The notes: generated by a model not told the origin, from the sequence alone. A DNA stretch of 64,000 nucleotides from Ailanthus altissimus (GCA_946807835.1 OX327683.1:16745001-16809000); one strand, 5' to 3'. Shown: positions 34,697 to 46,000, counted from the first letter of the stretch. Made by a program: numbers and translations.

Positions 34697-34793
34697 AAGC
34701 AAAGTACGCATTACTTTGCTTATGGAGTGCACTGTAGCACATGCTACAGTGCGCACCACAAGCAAAGCAACGTATACTGTGCATATGCACAGT
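34697..34793. repeat. cluster of three perfect palindromes
   Basis: Three adjacent perfect dyads lie within 97 bp. 34697-34721 is aagcaaagta / 5-bp spacer / tactttgctt. 34729-34752 is gcactgtagca / ca / tgctacagtgc. 34776-34793 is actgtgcatatgcacagt. The whole lies in AT-rich DNA near MULE remnants. It could form cruciforms or RNA hairpins; function unknown. Confidence 0.85.
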
Positions 34794-36150
34794 TATTTTT
34801 TAATTTTTAAAATTTATTTATATAATAATTATATTAGTAATTTTAAATAATTAAAAAATTATTTTAAAAAATTAAATTATTTTATTTTTTATTTCCATAA
34901 TTTTTTAAACAAATTAAAATTTTAAATTAAATAAATTAAAATAAATAAAATAAATTTAGAATTATTTGTAACTTTATTAGGATTGTTTAATTAAATAAAA
35001 TAAATCAATTGTTTAAAAAAATTCGAATAATTTTAATTAAATTTAAAATTATTTTTAATTTTATTAGGATTTAGGGTAGGGCACACACTGAGATGCCTAT
35101 TGTGGCGCGTGCGTTAACATAGTACTCCACAGTGTTTGCCGTGTGGTGCCACGGTAGGGTACTACGTGGTAATTTTTTTAATTATATTTTATAATTTAAA
35201 AATATATTAAAATTATAAATAAATTCATTTATTTATTAATAGTTATTTAATTTAATGTGTGTAATTTTATAATTTTAAATTATTATATATATATATATTT
35301 TTTTAGTTGTAATTATTTTTCAAATTTTTTGTCATTATTTTTTTTATGTATCGGATATTTCATTTTTAAGTATTTTAGTACATGAGATTTTTTTTTTATA
35401 AATAAAATTTAATTTAAAAATAAATGTGTGCTTTCTTTGAGTTATTATAATATTTATGATAATTAAAAAATAAATAATTTATTAATTAAAAATTTTAAAA
35501 AAATCATGTAGTGCAACACCAAGGCGCGCCACATGATAATATTATTTATTTTTTAATTTTAAAATTATTTTTATAATTTAATTTTTTATGTAAATAATTA
35601 ATATTAATTATTTTTAATTAAATTACTTAATTATAATAAATTAAAATATATATTTATAAATTATACAAATAAGAGGTAAAATGAATAAAGTATATATGTT
35701 TAATCAATAAAATATGATAATTTTGAGTACGGTTAAAAAAAAAATTGCACTTAAAAAAGGGTCAACTGTGCAAATTTTTCTTCTTTTTTTAAAAAAAAAT
35801 AGAAAAAAATTTATTTGGCACGTCGTAAAAAAATGCTTGATAGCTTTTTTATTTTAGCTACTTGTGTTCTTAGTTTGATAAGAGTTATGGTGGTCCAGTG
35901 AACAGTGATTAATTCATGATATATGCATGTGAGTTTGGCTGGTAACCTTTTTGTTTTTAATCTTTTCTCATTTTTTAGTTGTTTCTAGTTTCTTGCTAAT
36001 AGTTCTTTGGTGGATAATGTTGTAAAGGTGAAAAACTTATATGGGAGATGCCTTCTGTATATTAGTATGTTGACATGGTTATGCTTATTATGTATTTACT
36101 TCTTGAAAATGATTGAAATATGCATGTGAATCATGTTTCTAATTCCAATT
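34794..36150. other. AT-rich stretch with a GC islet
   Basis: Mostly A/T with an (AT)n run near 35287. A GC-rich islet at 35075-35170 includes the dyad ccgtg tggtg ccacgg, and a smaller patch lies at 35505-35535 (aaggcgcgcc). From about 35840 the composition becomes more balanced and could be intron-like sequence linked to the uL13 fragment that follows. No gene is otherwise seen. Confidence 0.5.
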
Positions 36151-36154
36151 GTTA

Positions 36155-36243
36155 TGAGTTGCACATGAACTGGAGAAGAGAAATGAGAGGGCACAGGTTA
36201 CTTATGAGAGGAAGAAGCAGCTCAATAAACTTGATTTTATTTG
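36155..36243 (+). pseudogene. ribosomal protein uL13 (RPL13A) exon fragment
   Basis: The reading from about 36169 gives ELEKRNERAQVTYERKK followed by QLNKL, then runs into unrelated codons and a stop. This is the basic helical region near the C-terminus of eukaryotic large-subunit protein uL13 (L13a), where plants and animals share a LE.KRKE.A...Y.RKKQL..L pattern. About 23 residues are left of a protein of roughly 200. Upstream sequence matches the preceding residues only weakly, and downstream similarity ends at the Leu before DFI. The remnant is not a functional gene. Nearby MULE sequence makes transposon capture one possible origin; loss of a retrocopy is another. Confidence 0.75.
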
Positions 36244-36869
36244 AAGTGTTTTTGATGAATAATGAATTTTTTTAATTGTGTAGAATAATTTTTATTTTTT
36301 AAATTATATTTTATAATAATTTTATTATTAAATGCATTAAATACTTAATTTTTTATGTATCTTTATATTTTATTATTTGTAACTTATGTATTAAACGAAT
36401 AAAATATTTCGTGTAAACAAATTAAATTTAGTGTTATTATTCGTTTAAACAAATATGATAGAAACAAAGCGAGTTGTATATAATTATATAAATGAATTAA
36501 ATTTAATTAATTTATTTAAATATATTTAATTATTTACTATTGTGTAATTCACATATTAAACAAATTAAATTTGTATTTGAGTACTTAATTCGTTTACGTA
36601 AACGAATCATATATAAATATGATAAAAATATGTTAATATTCTATATTAATAAGATATAAATACAATTCGTTTACACGAATTATCACTTCTATGTATAACT
36701 ACTATATTAATAAATAATAAAAAGTATAAATAGTAATCTTCTATTAATAACATTATTTATATTATAAACTTTGTATCTAAATTATATATACATAACACTA
36801 TTAAGAAAATAAATATAAATATTGTAGGTATCAAATTAATATAATTAGTATCGGCCAATTATAGTACGT
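36244..36869. other. AT-rich stretch without recognised genes
   Basis: Very AT-rich, with repeated tcgtttacacgaat-like words near 36400-36680, but nothing coding was recognised. Confidence 0.45.
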
Positions 36870-38981
36870 TGTTAACGAGATCTAATACATGTAGGTATAT
36901 GCATGTGTAATTGTGTCTATTGTTTAAAATACGTATCATATACGAATTATACACAGCAGAAGCGTGTAAATTAAATAATAAACACAATAAATAAATATAT
37001 TAATCACATTAATATATTAATAGGATAGAAAACTCACCTCAACGTGTAACATTATACACATATTTCTTCGGAGTCCCTATGGAGATCAACTGGTGGGCAG
37101 TTCTAGTCACCAACACGGTGGACTTAGTGAGTTAGAACAGCAGTCTCATATCCAGCATAGGATTAACTCTTAATCCAAAAAATGACCAGGTGTGTATTTA
37201 TATCATTTTCTCCAAAAGGATAAAAAATAGAGAATTTAAAGTAATTTACCATTGCTTCAAATGGAATCATAGAAAAAAATAAAACAATTTCATTTTTTTC
37301 TTTTTTTTTCTTCTTCTTTTTCCTCCGATTCCATTTTTTCTTCTTTCTCCATTTCTTTCATTCTCTCGGCAAAACACAAAAACACACCTAAAAAATTCAC
37401 ATCTCTCTCTTTATATATATAAAATAAAATAATAATATAATATATTATATAATAATAATAATATAATAATCATAATAGGTGTCAACTATTTGGCACCCAA
37501 ATAAAATATTAATATATATAATAATATATAATATAATATAATTAAAGATATTTTAATTATTTAATCATTAAATAATTAAAATATGAAATGATTATTTTGT
37601 TCTTCATTAATAGTTATCAAGTCTACCCCATAATGGATTTCACCAAATCTTATACTCAGGCAAAATCAACCGAGGGTTCACAATGCCTACGTATCATTAT
37701 ACAATTAGTAAATAATAATTATTTACTAATTATTATATTTAATACTTAAATACAGGCACGTACGCATTCCCGTGGTAGTACTGAATATTATTAGATTAAA
37801 TACTTTAATCTGGCACGTTGCCCCAGTGTACAACGAATACACTCCATATCGCGGTATTCCTTAGGTCCTACGCTCGATTCATCAAATGAAACTATTCCAT
37901 AAGTCCATGAGCAATGCCCTACGCACACATCACGGATATACAAATCAGCGCGTTGAACCATGCAAATTCAGGTTACAACGCATACGTATAGTCTTTCCGT
38001 CATGATATCATGGATGTACGGGGATATAGATGATCATCGTTAAATCTCTTAATGTTCATCCATGTCTTATCTTTAGACTTGTATCTTACTGAACAATATG
38101 TACAAACTCCTTTGCTATATTGTTCTACCCTGAAAGAACTCTTTCTCGGGATTAATACTTGTGGCCACAAGATTTTTTCAAGATACAGTCTCGAAGCATC
38201 TAGATATCTAACTCCCTATGCAAGCTGACAGATCCCATATCTGTACACACCAAACTCCATAAGCATCGGACTATACCTAGCGACATTCAGCGGTTAAATC
38301 ATGAAATATTTGTGACATGCGTGGAACCAAAGTATGGTGGATTACTTACAAGTCCACCGTGACATTCAGGTCAAAGGATCACGTATACTACTCAACTTGA
38401 GAGGACCCTCCGTTGACGGCTTACATAGGGTATCTATCGGAGGCCCTCGTGAGTCTGTCCTATATCCAAAATCTAATTGGATACCCATATGTCAATACGA
38501 GCTCTAAGCTCATAGTCGGCTAAGAACGACCATCTATACCCTATAGGTACGACATATGCTGATCTATATATAAAAGTATCTACCGACAGATCCGCATCGA
38601 CAGAAATAGATATGGACAATTATTTGAAAACATACTTGCGTAACTAGCATTTTCTAGCACCCGATTGCAACTCTTATAACTATGCAGTTACTGGTATATT
38701 CCCAGGTCTATATCTTATTACAGACAAGATTACAACTCTTAAATCTGTTGAGTATTATAACAAACTAACACTTAACTGTGCTAACATTTATCATTTATAT
38801 CTCTCAGCATAGCAAACTGTAAGCTCTTATCTAAACTCCTTTAAATCTTCTACAATGTCTGTAACGTTACATTACATAACACTATATTAATGGGTATTAG
38901 CGATTTAATAGGAATGTACACTTGTATAAATACATAAGTATATATACATTCAAAGATTACACGTAAACACCGACCCTAACA
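36870..38981 (-). mobile_element. Ty1/copia 3' LTR, reverse
   Basis: The plus-strand ends are TGTTAACG...CCCTAACA. The central blocks match the other copia LTRs, for example ccatatctgtacacacc and aagtatggtggattactt. It holds a pyrimidine-rich stretch at 37290-37350. A polypurine tract (gtaagtgagagat on the minus strand, 38982-38994) adjoins its right end, so the element body lay to the right. Only about 150 bp of that body remains before the pararetroviral sequence. The left flank (tacgt) and right flank differ, as expected for a 3' LTR rather than a solo LTR. Confidence 0.8.
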
Positions 38982-39289
38982 ATCTCTCACTTACTCTAAT
39001 ATTAAATATTAATATTTTGCTTGTATTGAATTAAATTAATCATGTATTGTTAAAACGTTCCCCCAATAAACTATTCCTCTCTAGCCGAAAAATATGAAAT
39101 CGTGATGAAAATAACTCTTATTTATTTATTTATTTTTTTTCAGTCTTTTTGGTACAGAGGATCCCTTAGGGAAGGGCAACTGTAGAGCATACTTGATTGG
39201 TTAAGTTTCTTTTAAAACTTAGAAAATGATTAACCCATTTTGTGCCTTTTATACTTAAGAGAGATTTTAGAGAACTGCCGGAGGGAAAT

Positions 39290-39560
39290 TTAGAAGCTCA
39301 TGAGGGAAATCAGAGGTTTTTTATTTCTTCTTTTTCGATGATCTTTTACAAAAGGAAGGAGTGGCTTTATATAGCCTGGGACTCCAGATACAAACAAAGG
39401 AACTAGCTTTTGACGTGGCACGCAGACCACCATACAAGGGAAATAACTTAACTTATAATTGACACGCGTAAAAGAAACATAATGCTGGGCCACGTGGTAA
39501 ATTGTGAGCACAAAGGCTCAGTTTTTTAAGACTGTTTTTATCACGTGGCTTAGGTTCTGA
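39290..39560 (-). promoter_or_regulatory. pararetroviral promoter region with TATA and ACGT motifs
   Basis: On the minus strand ggctatataaagcc gives a TATA box at about 39363-39376. To its right, which is upstream for the minus strand, lie ACGT-core motifs: cacgtca at about 39411-39417, ccacgtgg at 39490-39497 and cacgtg at 39542-39547. This matches the position of the pregenomic RNA promoter between the last frame and the first frame in a circular caulimovirid genome. ACGT motifs are known sites for plant bZIP and bHLH factors. Activity is inference. Confidence 0.5.
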
Positions 39561-40710
39561 AACTTTATTAGCTGGATCTACTGGGGCTTCCATCATCATT
39601 GAACTGTTTTCATGCACGCTTGGCCAGTCTGCTTTCATATTCTTCCATGAACTCTTCCAGGAGTTTGATGTCGTCATTGCTTCCATCATGAATTTCAGCT
39701 TCTTATGGGGCTAGCTCATGGGACAACAGTCCTGCTTCCTATTGGGCTTGTGATTCGGTAAGTGGGGGTTGAGCATCTTGGTACAGGGAGAGGGATAAGT
39801 CTGGTGGTTCTGTAGGGGCATCATACATCTGTGTGTCTGTCTCATTGGGTTCTGATGAGATGATTATGGGCGGAGAGTTTTCGTGATCAATTCTGGCTCG
39901 ACAGTACTGGTAATACTGTTGGGTGTATCTTTGGTGTTGTTCACTCTGTCTGTGTTTGTGGATGTTGGATGCTTGTTGGAGCTTGTATGAGAAATCTTCA
40001 TCTGTGATTTCCCAGGGGGCACAGTCTTCGGGGTCTATCCATACGGCTGGTGGGATGATCTAGTTTTTCTCTGCAAGAACTCTTTTTAGTTCTCTCATTT
40101 CTGCTCTGTGGCTGTCCCGGAACAGATGCATAGGGTATGAAAACATAAAGTAGTCATCGACGATAGGATAGTAATGCACCTCATGATCGAATATAATCAT
40201 TCCTTTTCGTTGAAAGAGAAGGATAATATGGAATCTTCTGGGTGGCATCCTGGATTGGCTGTGTTGATGAATGAGCCTTTTGAACTTAACTAGCCATTGT
40301 TCACGGGGGAGGAACCATTGTAGGAATGTGATTGCATCATGGCTGGACGAGACTGTTTCGAGTCATTTTTTTGTCTTCAGTATTGGAAATTCTATTGCAA
40401 TGGTGTATGAGTCCAACAGGTACCATAACAGATAAAGAACGCTTTTGGACTAGGCTTTGAAAGGGGTGATAGTGAATAGGTAGAAAAACGGGTATGTTAG
40501 GTTGAATAGTGTGGTGCCTAGAGTGCCCCATCCGTTCTGTTCTACAGCTTGGAGGGCGTACTGTCTTATGAGTTCAGTGGGGTTTGACCTAATGGTTTTG
40601 GTCCTGATTCTTTTTTCGAATTCTGGAGGAGTAAACGGGACTGGTGGATGGATGATGAAAGGTTTTTGAGGAGCAGTGGGGGAGGAGGCAGAGGACGAGG
40701 AGGCTGCCAT
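39453..40710 (-). pseudogene. caulimovirid second reading frame, function unknown
   Basis: The likely start is ATG at 40710-40708 (MAASSSSASSPT). The first about 86 codons are open and reach 40450. The rest is broken into pieces at 40337-40531, 40060-40248 and 39453-39689 in different frames with stops. The product begins with a serine/proline-rich segment; I recognise no enzyme motif. Its position downstream of the RNase H end is like the small second frame of florendoviruses. In this copy the first polyprotein frame runs into it without a stop. Confidence 0.5.
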
Positions 40711-40789
40711 TAAGAGGATGATGTAATAGGATTTGTGTTTTGGCTTTTTGGTTGTGTGTTTGGTAGTGATGTGGTTAGTGAATGGGTTG

Positions 40790-41255
40790 TCTGTATTTAT
40801 AGGGTTGTGGGAGAGGAAGTCTGCTACTGTGTTGTCCTTGCCTTTGATGTGTTTCATTTCAAATGAGAAATTGGAGAACCACTGTTGCCACCTTAGCAGT
40901 TGTTGGTTTGGAATGCGTTTCTGTTTGAACTTCAACATGTGAGAAAATGTTGACATGTCTAGCTCGACCATGAAATTGTGTCCAATCAAGTGAAATTCAA
41001 AATTTTCAATTGCTCGTTTCACTGCCAATATTTCTTTGAAGGTACTGTGGTAGTGCAGTTCTGAGTCTGAAAAGGCCCTGCTTTTGTACCCGCAAATTTG
41101 TCTTTTCCATTGGTTTCTTCTAGGAGGATAGCCCCCCAATGGTAGTCGCTTGCGTCTGTCTATAGGATTCTCTTTCCTTGTGACGGGATTTGTAAGGGTG
41201 GCAGACTTGTCGCTTTTTCTTTGAGCATTTTTACGGGTGACGTCTATTGTTGTTG
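40790..41255 (-). pseudogene. caulimovirid RNase H
   Basis: The reading includes SDSELHYHSTFKEILAVKRA (about 41010-41080), LIGHNFMVELDMS (about 40955-40995), QQLLRWQQWF (about 40875-40905) and KHIKGKDNTVADFLS near 40815-40860. These are the RNase H blocks following RT in Caulimoviridae. It lies in a different frame from the RT C-terminus; a frameshift between about 41100 and 41260 separates them. In functional viruses it removes pregenomic RNA during minus-strand DNA synthesis. Confidence 0.8.
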
Positions 41256-42250
41256 CTACTGTAGAGGATTCTTTTTTAGCATGTGAAACAGAGGCTTCGT
41301 GATCTGTGAGAGGTACTGTATGAAATTCGACATGCAATTTACAATGCCGAGGAATTGTTGGATATGGGTTTTTGTCAAGTTATTGTCAGGGAATCTGGTC
41401 AACTGTTCTGCAATGTGGGGTTGAAGCTCGTATTGTCCATTTTTTATTCGCATCCCCAGAAAATCTATTTCTTCAAGGCCTGCGTAGCACTTGGTGGGTG
41501 AGATCATGATGCCCTTTTCTTGTAGTATGCTGCCAAATCTCAAAAGGAGATCATAGTGTTCGTCAACGTTTTTCGAGAAAAGCAGAATATCGTCTATGTA
41601 GATGAGGGCCTGTTCTTGGATAGGTTCAAAGATTTTCATCATTATTTTTTGGAAAAGAGATGGGGCAATTTTTAGTCTGAAATGTAGGACCGTCCACTGG
41701 TATGGGTGGTGAGGTGTGCAGAATCCTGTTTTGTGTCGATCGTCAAGGTGGACTCCTAATTGCCAGAATCCTGTCTTTAAGTCAAATTTCGAAAACACCT
41801 TTGCCTGCGCAATCCTTGAGAATAGCGCCTGTTTGTTGGGTAGAGGAAACTTATCATCCTGCAAGAAGGAGTTTAAGGGTTGATAATTAATGACCAATCT
41901 TAATTTTCTCCTAACTTGCTCACTTCGTTTATTAATGTAGAAGGCTTGGCAAGCCCATTGTGTGGAGGTGTGTTCTATAAGTCCCTTTTGTAACAGTTGT
42001 GTGAGTTCTGCATTGGCTATGTCAACATGGTCCGACGGCATGCCAGAGTGGCTAGCTTTGGTTGGGTTGATGTTTTCGTTCATGTGAAAAGGTAGTCGGA
42101 CAAAATACTCTTGGTTTTTCCACAGCGGGTGGGGGCATTTGAGAAGGAATTCAGAGTAACCGTTTGATGCTGAGTGGTTTTTGATTTGCTCAAAAACAGC
42201 ATTGAGAGGGGTGATGGAAAAATAGTTTGGGATGGTTGACCATGGTAAAA
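41256..42250 (-). pseudogene. caulimovirid reverse transcriptase
   Basis: The frame is continuous with the zinc knuckle and protease upstream for 654 codons (43220-41256), the best preserved part of the copy. It shows KGLIEHTSTQWACQAFYI, RLVINYQPLN, KFDLKTGFWQLGVH and the catalytic YIDDILLFSKN (about 41580-41612) with both Asp of YIDD present. QFLGIVNCMSNFIQYLSQI marks the thumb. The fingers, palm and thumb order is complete. Expression of the whole polyprotein is excluded by stops elsewhere. Confidence 0.9.
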
Positions 42251-42640
42251 AATGGGCTTTGAACTTTAAACCGTTTGGCTTGGTAAAAACTTTCTTTTTT
42301 AAGAGTTTTTGGATCAAATCAAAGCCTATAATCAGGTCTTTTCCTGGGAGGTCCGAGCCTAATAGTTTATGGCGGATTCTGAGGTTTAGAAAGAACTGTA
42401 GATAAACTATCTTACTGATCATGGATACAGTAAATAATTCATCGTTGGCTGCTCTGAAGGTTTGGTGATAGGGTTTCCAGTAGGACTCGGAGAGGATGAT
42501 TGGGTTGAGGATTAAGGCTACCGCGCCGGTGTCCAGTAGTCTAATTACTTTGATCGGCTTGCTGTATTTGGATGGGTATAGCTGAAGTTCTAACATCGGG
42601 ACTGATATTGTGTGTAGTGACTTGGATGTTATGGGTGACT
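42251..42640 (-). pseudogene. caulimovirid aspartic protease
   Basis: In the same open frame as RT. VIRLLDTGAVALILNP at about 42505-42552 carries an intact DTG active-site triplet. LIIGFDLIQKLL follows near 42310-42340, corresponding to the second conserved block of retroviral-type proteases. It would release the mature viral proteins in functional relatives. Confidence 0.8.
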
Positions 42641-43625
42641 CTGATGGCTCTGTTTGGATTTTTAGTGACTCCGAGACAGAACTTGAAGTGGATTCTGATT
42701 CGGATTCTGAGTAGACAAGGATTGTGTCACTGTCCTCACAGCTTTGTTCTGACAAAAGAGATTCCAGGTATGAATTGATGGGTTCGTCTTTTGTAATAGC
42801 AGTGATGGCTGACAACATCTTCTTTCTTTTGTCTTTCTCGAGACACTGTTTTGCGAAATGTCTCTTTTGCCCACAAATGAAACACCTGTTCCTTTTCTTC
42901 GAGAAGGCCGATTTTCTTCGAAAAAATCTTTTCTTGGATCTGGGTGGCCGAGAGAATGGTTGCCGGATTTTGAACTTCCGGTGATGGTGTTTTTTTTTAG
43001 TTCTGCAAGAGCATTCTTTTCCTGGACATTTATTCTGCAGGTCACGTCGTTCACTAGTCTTTTGATTTCTTTTGCCCGTGAGATCAAAATCCTTGAAGAA
43101 TTTGTGTCGTGTACATAACTTGTCTAGGGCTGATAAGACCGCCTGCTGGATTACACATATTGAGGAATTCTGTAGATTTTTATTTTTTGAATCCAGGAGT
43201 CGTAGGGCTTCTTGTCCCAATGGTTCTGGAATTGAATTAAGATAGGCTTATTTCAGATTAGGGTCATCAATTCCCAGAATGTAATATCTGGCTGTAGCTT
43301 TTTTGAAGTGTAATTCAAGATCTTTTCATTTGTATGAGCAACACTTCATCTTGAAAAATTCTTCGCGAGCTTTCTCTGTTATTTGGCCTTCTTCTCCAAC
43401 AAATTCATTGAATAAAATGCTAATGAATTGTTCGATTGAATCATTTTGTTGTAGCATGCGCTGTCTATATTCCCCCAAATGGAGATACCAGTATTTTAGT
43501 ATTCCTTGGAATCGGGCAATGGCCTTTTGTATGACTTCATAGATGGTAATTTCAGCCTTTTGTTGCTCAGCTAAGTATCATGCTTGGAATTCAAAAATGC
43601 GATCAACCCATTTATGGGGCTGATG
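42641..43625 (-). pseudogene. caulimovirid coat protein region with CCHC zinc knuckle
   Basis: From about 43580 the reading has the capsid-like segment ILKYWYLHLGEYRQRM, SIEQFISILFNEFVGEEG and ARYYILGIDDPNL, interrupted by a TGA where the family has Trp (near 43325) and a TAA where a Gln is likely (near 43250). From 43220 the frame is open through a very basic stretch into CX2CX4HX4C at about 42845-42885, the RNA-binding knuckle, then an acidic serine-rich stretch (SESESESTSSS) before the protease. This is the usual coat protein layout of the family. Confidence 0.8.
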
Positions 43626-45132
43626 TCATCGAGAGTCAGCCAGTACTTTTTCTGTGTTGTCTGGTTGCGATGATTGAGCTCGTCTTCGCCGGGGAATTTC
43701 TGCCTCGTTCATGGAGGATTTTGGTTCATGAACTTCTGTTTGTGGTCTTGATGTCTGTGGGTCTAGAGGTGTTGTGTTCATGTATTGGGGTGGAAACTGG
43801 GAGGTCGTCGACCATGATGTTGACTCAGAGATGGATTCAGGTTCTGAGGCTGATTGTGGTGTCGGCGTCTTGGTAAGGGTGAATAGTTGATTCTTAGTGG
43901 CTGGAGGAAAAATAGATGTCATAGGGTTCGAGTTTCGATAGAATTCTCGGGGTGGGGTTGGTAAGGGTTTGAAGATTGGTTCTGTGATTGTGTCCGGGGT
44001 TGAGGTTGCGAATGTAGTGGGTGGATGGTTCGGAGGCATGCTTTTTCTTTTTGTCCTTCTTTTTTGGGATAAGTGTAGAACTGTCACCAAAGATTGAAGG
44101 AGGCTTGGTACATGGTAATGGCTGTGATGCTTTGGGCAAAATGTCTATTGGCCGCCACGGCTGAAAGATGTCTTGTTTGAGGCTTCGTAGTTGGGTATTC
44201 AAATGATTGATTTTCTTTTCCTGTTCTTGGAAGGGAAGACCGTTTTGAACCAGATTTAGCACGTGTTCGTGCAGCATTCTAATTTCCAGTTTGAGTTTAT
44301 CTATCAACATTTGATGGGCTGTGAAGCCATTGTTAATTTTGGCTTCTAACATTGTCTGCGATTCCTCAATTCTTTTGAGAGCATGATTTTGGGCTACAGC
44401 ATTTTGTGACTGCCAGTTGAGGACTGCATCCGTAAGACTTGTCTGTTTAAAATTTTCGTCCGCTCGTTTGGTGTTTGGTTGTTTGATTTTCCATTGCTGG
44501 ATATTGTTTTCTTCAGGGTTGTGTTGGGGGGTCAAGGGAGGAAAGTTTGCAGGCGAGAACATACAGATTTGTGAAATAGGGTTTAACGGATTTGGGGATT
44601 GAGGTTTCGATTTGCAGATTGGTAGAGGTGGTATGTTCTTTTTGTGTGGCTTACAGTTTGGAAGAGGGTTGTGATGCGGGGCAGAGTATGTGACATAGTA
44701 GTCAAATTTTCCCGACTGCTGTCCTAGGAGTCCGACATCTGTATCGCCCTTGTGGTATCTCTTCCTGATAGTATCCTGGAAGTGTTGCTTTTTCTTTTTT
44801 TGTCTTTGTCTTTTGATGAAGTTCTCATCGTCTGATCTGTTGTGTTGACATGACTGACAGTTGCAAAAGGGGTCCCAGTGGCAGTAGCCATCCTTTGTTT
44901 TGAATTCGTAAATGGGTCTCCCTTGTCCTGAAAAGAAAATAATAGGGATTGTTTCTTGTAGGTGGTTGACCGGGTTAAACGTGAACTGGGTTGGAAAAGG
45001 TGGGGCTGAAGGGCTTGATTTTTCAAAACAAATCTCAGTCTGTTCGTCTCGACTTTGGAAGAAACTGTAGTTTGTGATTTGTAGCGGTTTGCGTGGCTGG
45101 GATTGTTTATGATTCTGTTCATATTTTGTTTT
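43626..45132 (-). pseudogene. caulimovirid polyprotein linker with CxC motif and coiled coil
   Basis: The frame of the movement protein continues past a TAG at 45133-45135. It holds a cysteine cluster DGYCHWDPFCNCQSCQ at about 44840-44890. 43894-44562 has a helical, heptad-like stretch (NHALKRIEESQTMLEAK, LIDKLKLEIRMLHEHV) that predicts a coiled coil. After the lysine run near 44050-44070 the natural frame appears to shift by one, and 43626-44045 gives a proline/serine/threonine-rich stretch ending at a stop at 43626. Slippage in the A-rich run could explain the shift. The overlapping frame 44724-45188 is judged a shadow. Confidence 0.6.
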
Positions 45133-45966
45133 CTATGTGTTTGGAAGGAGTTTGACCAGCTCGTCATTAGAGAGTTGTCTTGGCACATACGTGCATGTTG
45201 GTACTTTGTTGGATTCTACGGAGAGCAGAATGGCATCCTGGCTGATGTGGGGTGTTCCAAAGTCTAGGGCATGGTTTTGGACTTGGTAGACCATTTGGTA
45301 GTGAAGTGTGGCTGAGAATGTGTTTCCTTCTAGTATTGCTCCCGTAATGTGGATCTGTGCTTTTAGGGCTGAAAATAGGCTAGGGTCTGTGAGGGGCATG
45401 CAAAAGTTGGGGTATAGAGTGACGAGTACTGTGCCGGCATTTAGTGTAGTTTGCATCGTGCCGATACATGCGTCTTTATACCTGGAGAATCGTCCGTCAA
45501 GCAAAGCGATGCGGGCAACAGTTTCAAGCCCTTTTCGGCCATAGAGGGTCAAGGCAAATCGAACAGCACCAAAGTGCATATGGGTGTAGCCTTACTTTAA
45601 CCAGTGGGGGAGGAGGTCCTCATGGAACCTAAGGGTTACTATTTGTTCTTCGGTTGAAGCGAGAAGCAGGTGTTGGTCAAATTTGGTTGCTTGTACATAT
45701 TCTTTGGTTTTGATTCGGTTTGGTGTTACTAGCTGTTTGAGAGAGGTAGAAATGGATTTTTGGAGTTTGAGAAAGGTATGGTAGGGGTTGATTATGGGGA
45801 AGTCAGCCACAGATACCTTGTTTTCTTCTGGTAGGTACGTGATTTCGTAGAGATGGTCCATTCTTGAGGAATCGATAAATCTGAGTGAAGGGGAGGGAAT
45901 GAGTGTAATTGAAGAAGGAGAAAGGACTGGGAAAGGAATGCATAACTCGGATGATAAGGGATCCAT
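45133..45966 (-). pseudogene. caulimovirid movement protein (30K superfamily)
   Basis: The start is ATG at 45966-45964 (MDPLSSELC). The reading is open for about 124 codons, then has one TAA at 45594-45592 where a Gln codon is likely. It continues in the same frame through RFALTLYGRKGLETVARIAL, the conserved LLDGRF segment, YPNFCMPLTDP and FSATLHYQMVYQVQNHALDF to a TAG at 45135-45133. The LLDGRF block and the overall pattern identify the 30K-type movement protein that widens plasmodesmata in functional viruses. One nonsense codon is the only break in this domain, so it is among the better preserved parts. Confidence 0.8.
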
Positions 45967-46000
45967 GAAAAGGAAAAATGGTTGTTCTTTTTAGTCACCT

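Larger units (their letters stand above)
39150..46000 (-). mobile_element. endogenous caulimovirid (plant pararetrovirus), florendovirus-like
   Basis: The interval reads on the minus strand as movement protein, linker with coiled coil, coat protein with zinc knuckle, aspartic protease, reverse transcriptase, RNase H and then a separate second frame, followed by a promoter-like region. That order without an integrase identifies Caulimoviridae. One long first frame plus a small downstream frame resembles the genus-level group called florendovirus, but petuvirus-like relatives are possible. At least eight stops or frameshifts are visible. Integration is passive in this family; the copy is an old insertion between a copia remnant (left) and unassigned DNA (right). 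Exact ends are not defined because no repeats flank it. Confidence 0.85.

Noticed and set aside
39147..39163. ttggtacagaggatcc as a pararetroviral primer site
   Set aside because: It resembles the tRNA-Met site only on the plus strand, while the viral copy reads minus, so the orientation is wrong.
42572..43118. Several plus-strand frames of 68-98 codons opposite the viral coat and protease region
   Set aside because: They are antisense shadows of the minus-strand viral frame with no recognisable motifs.
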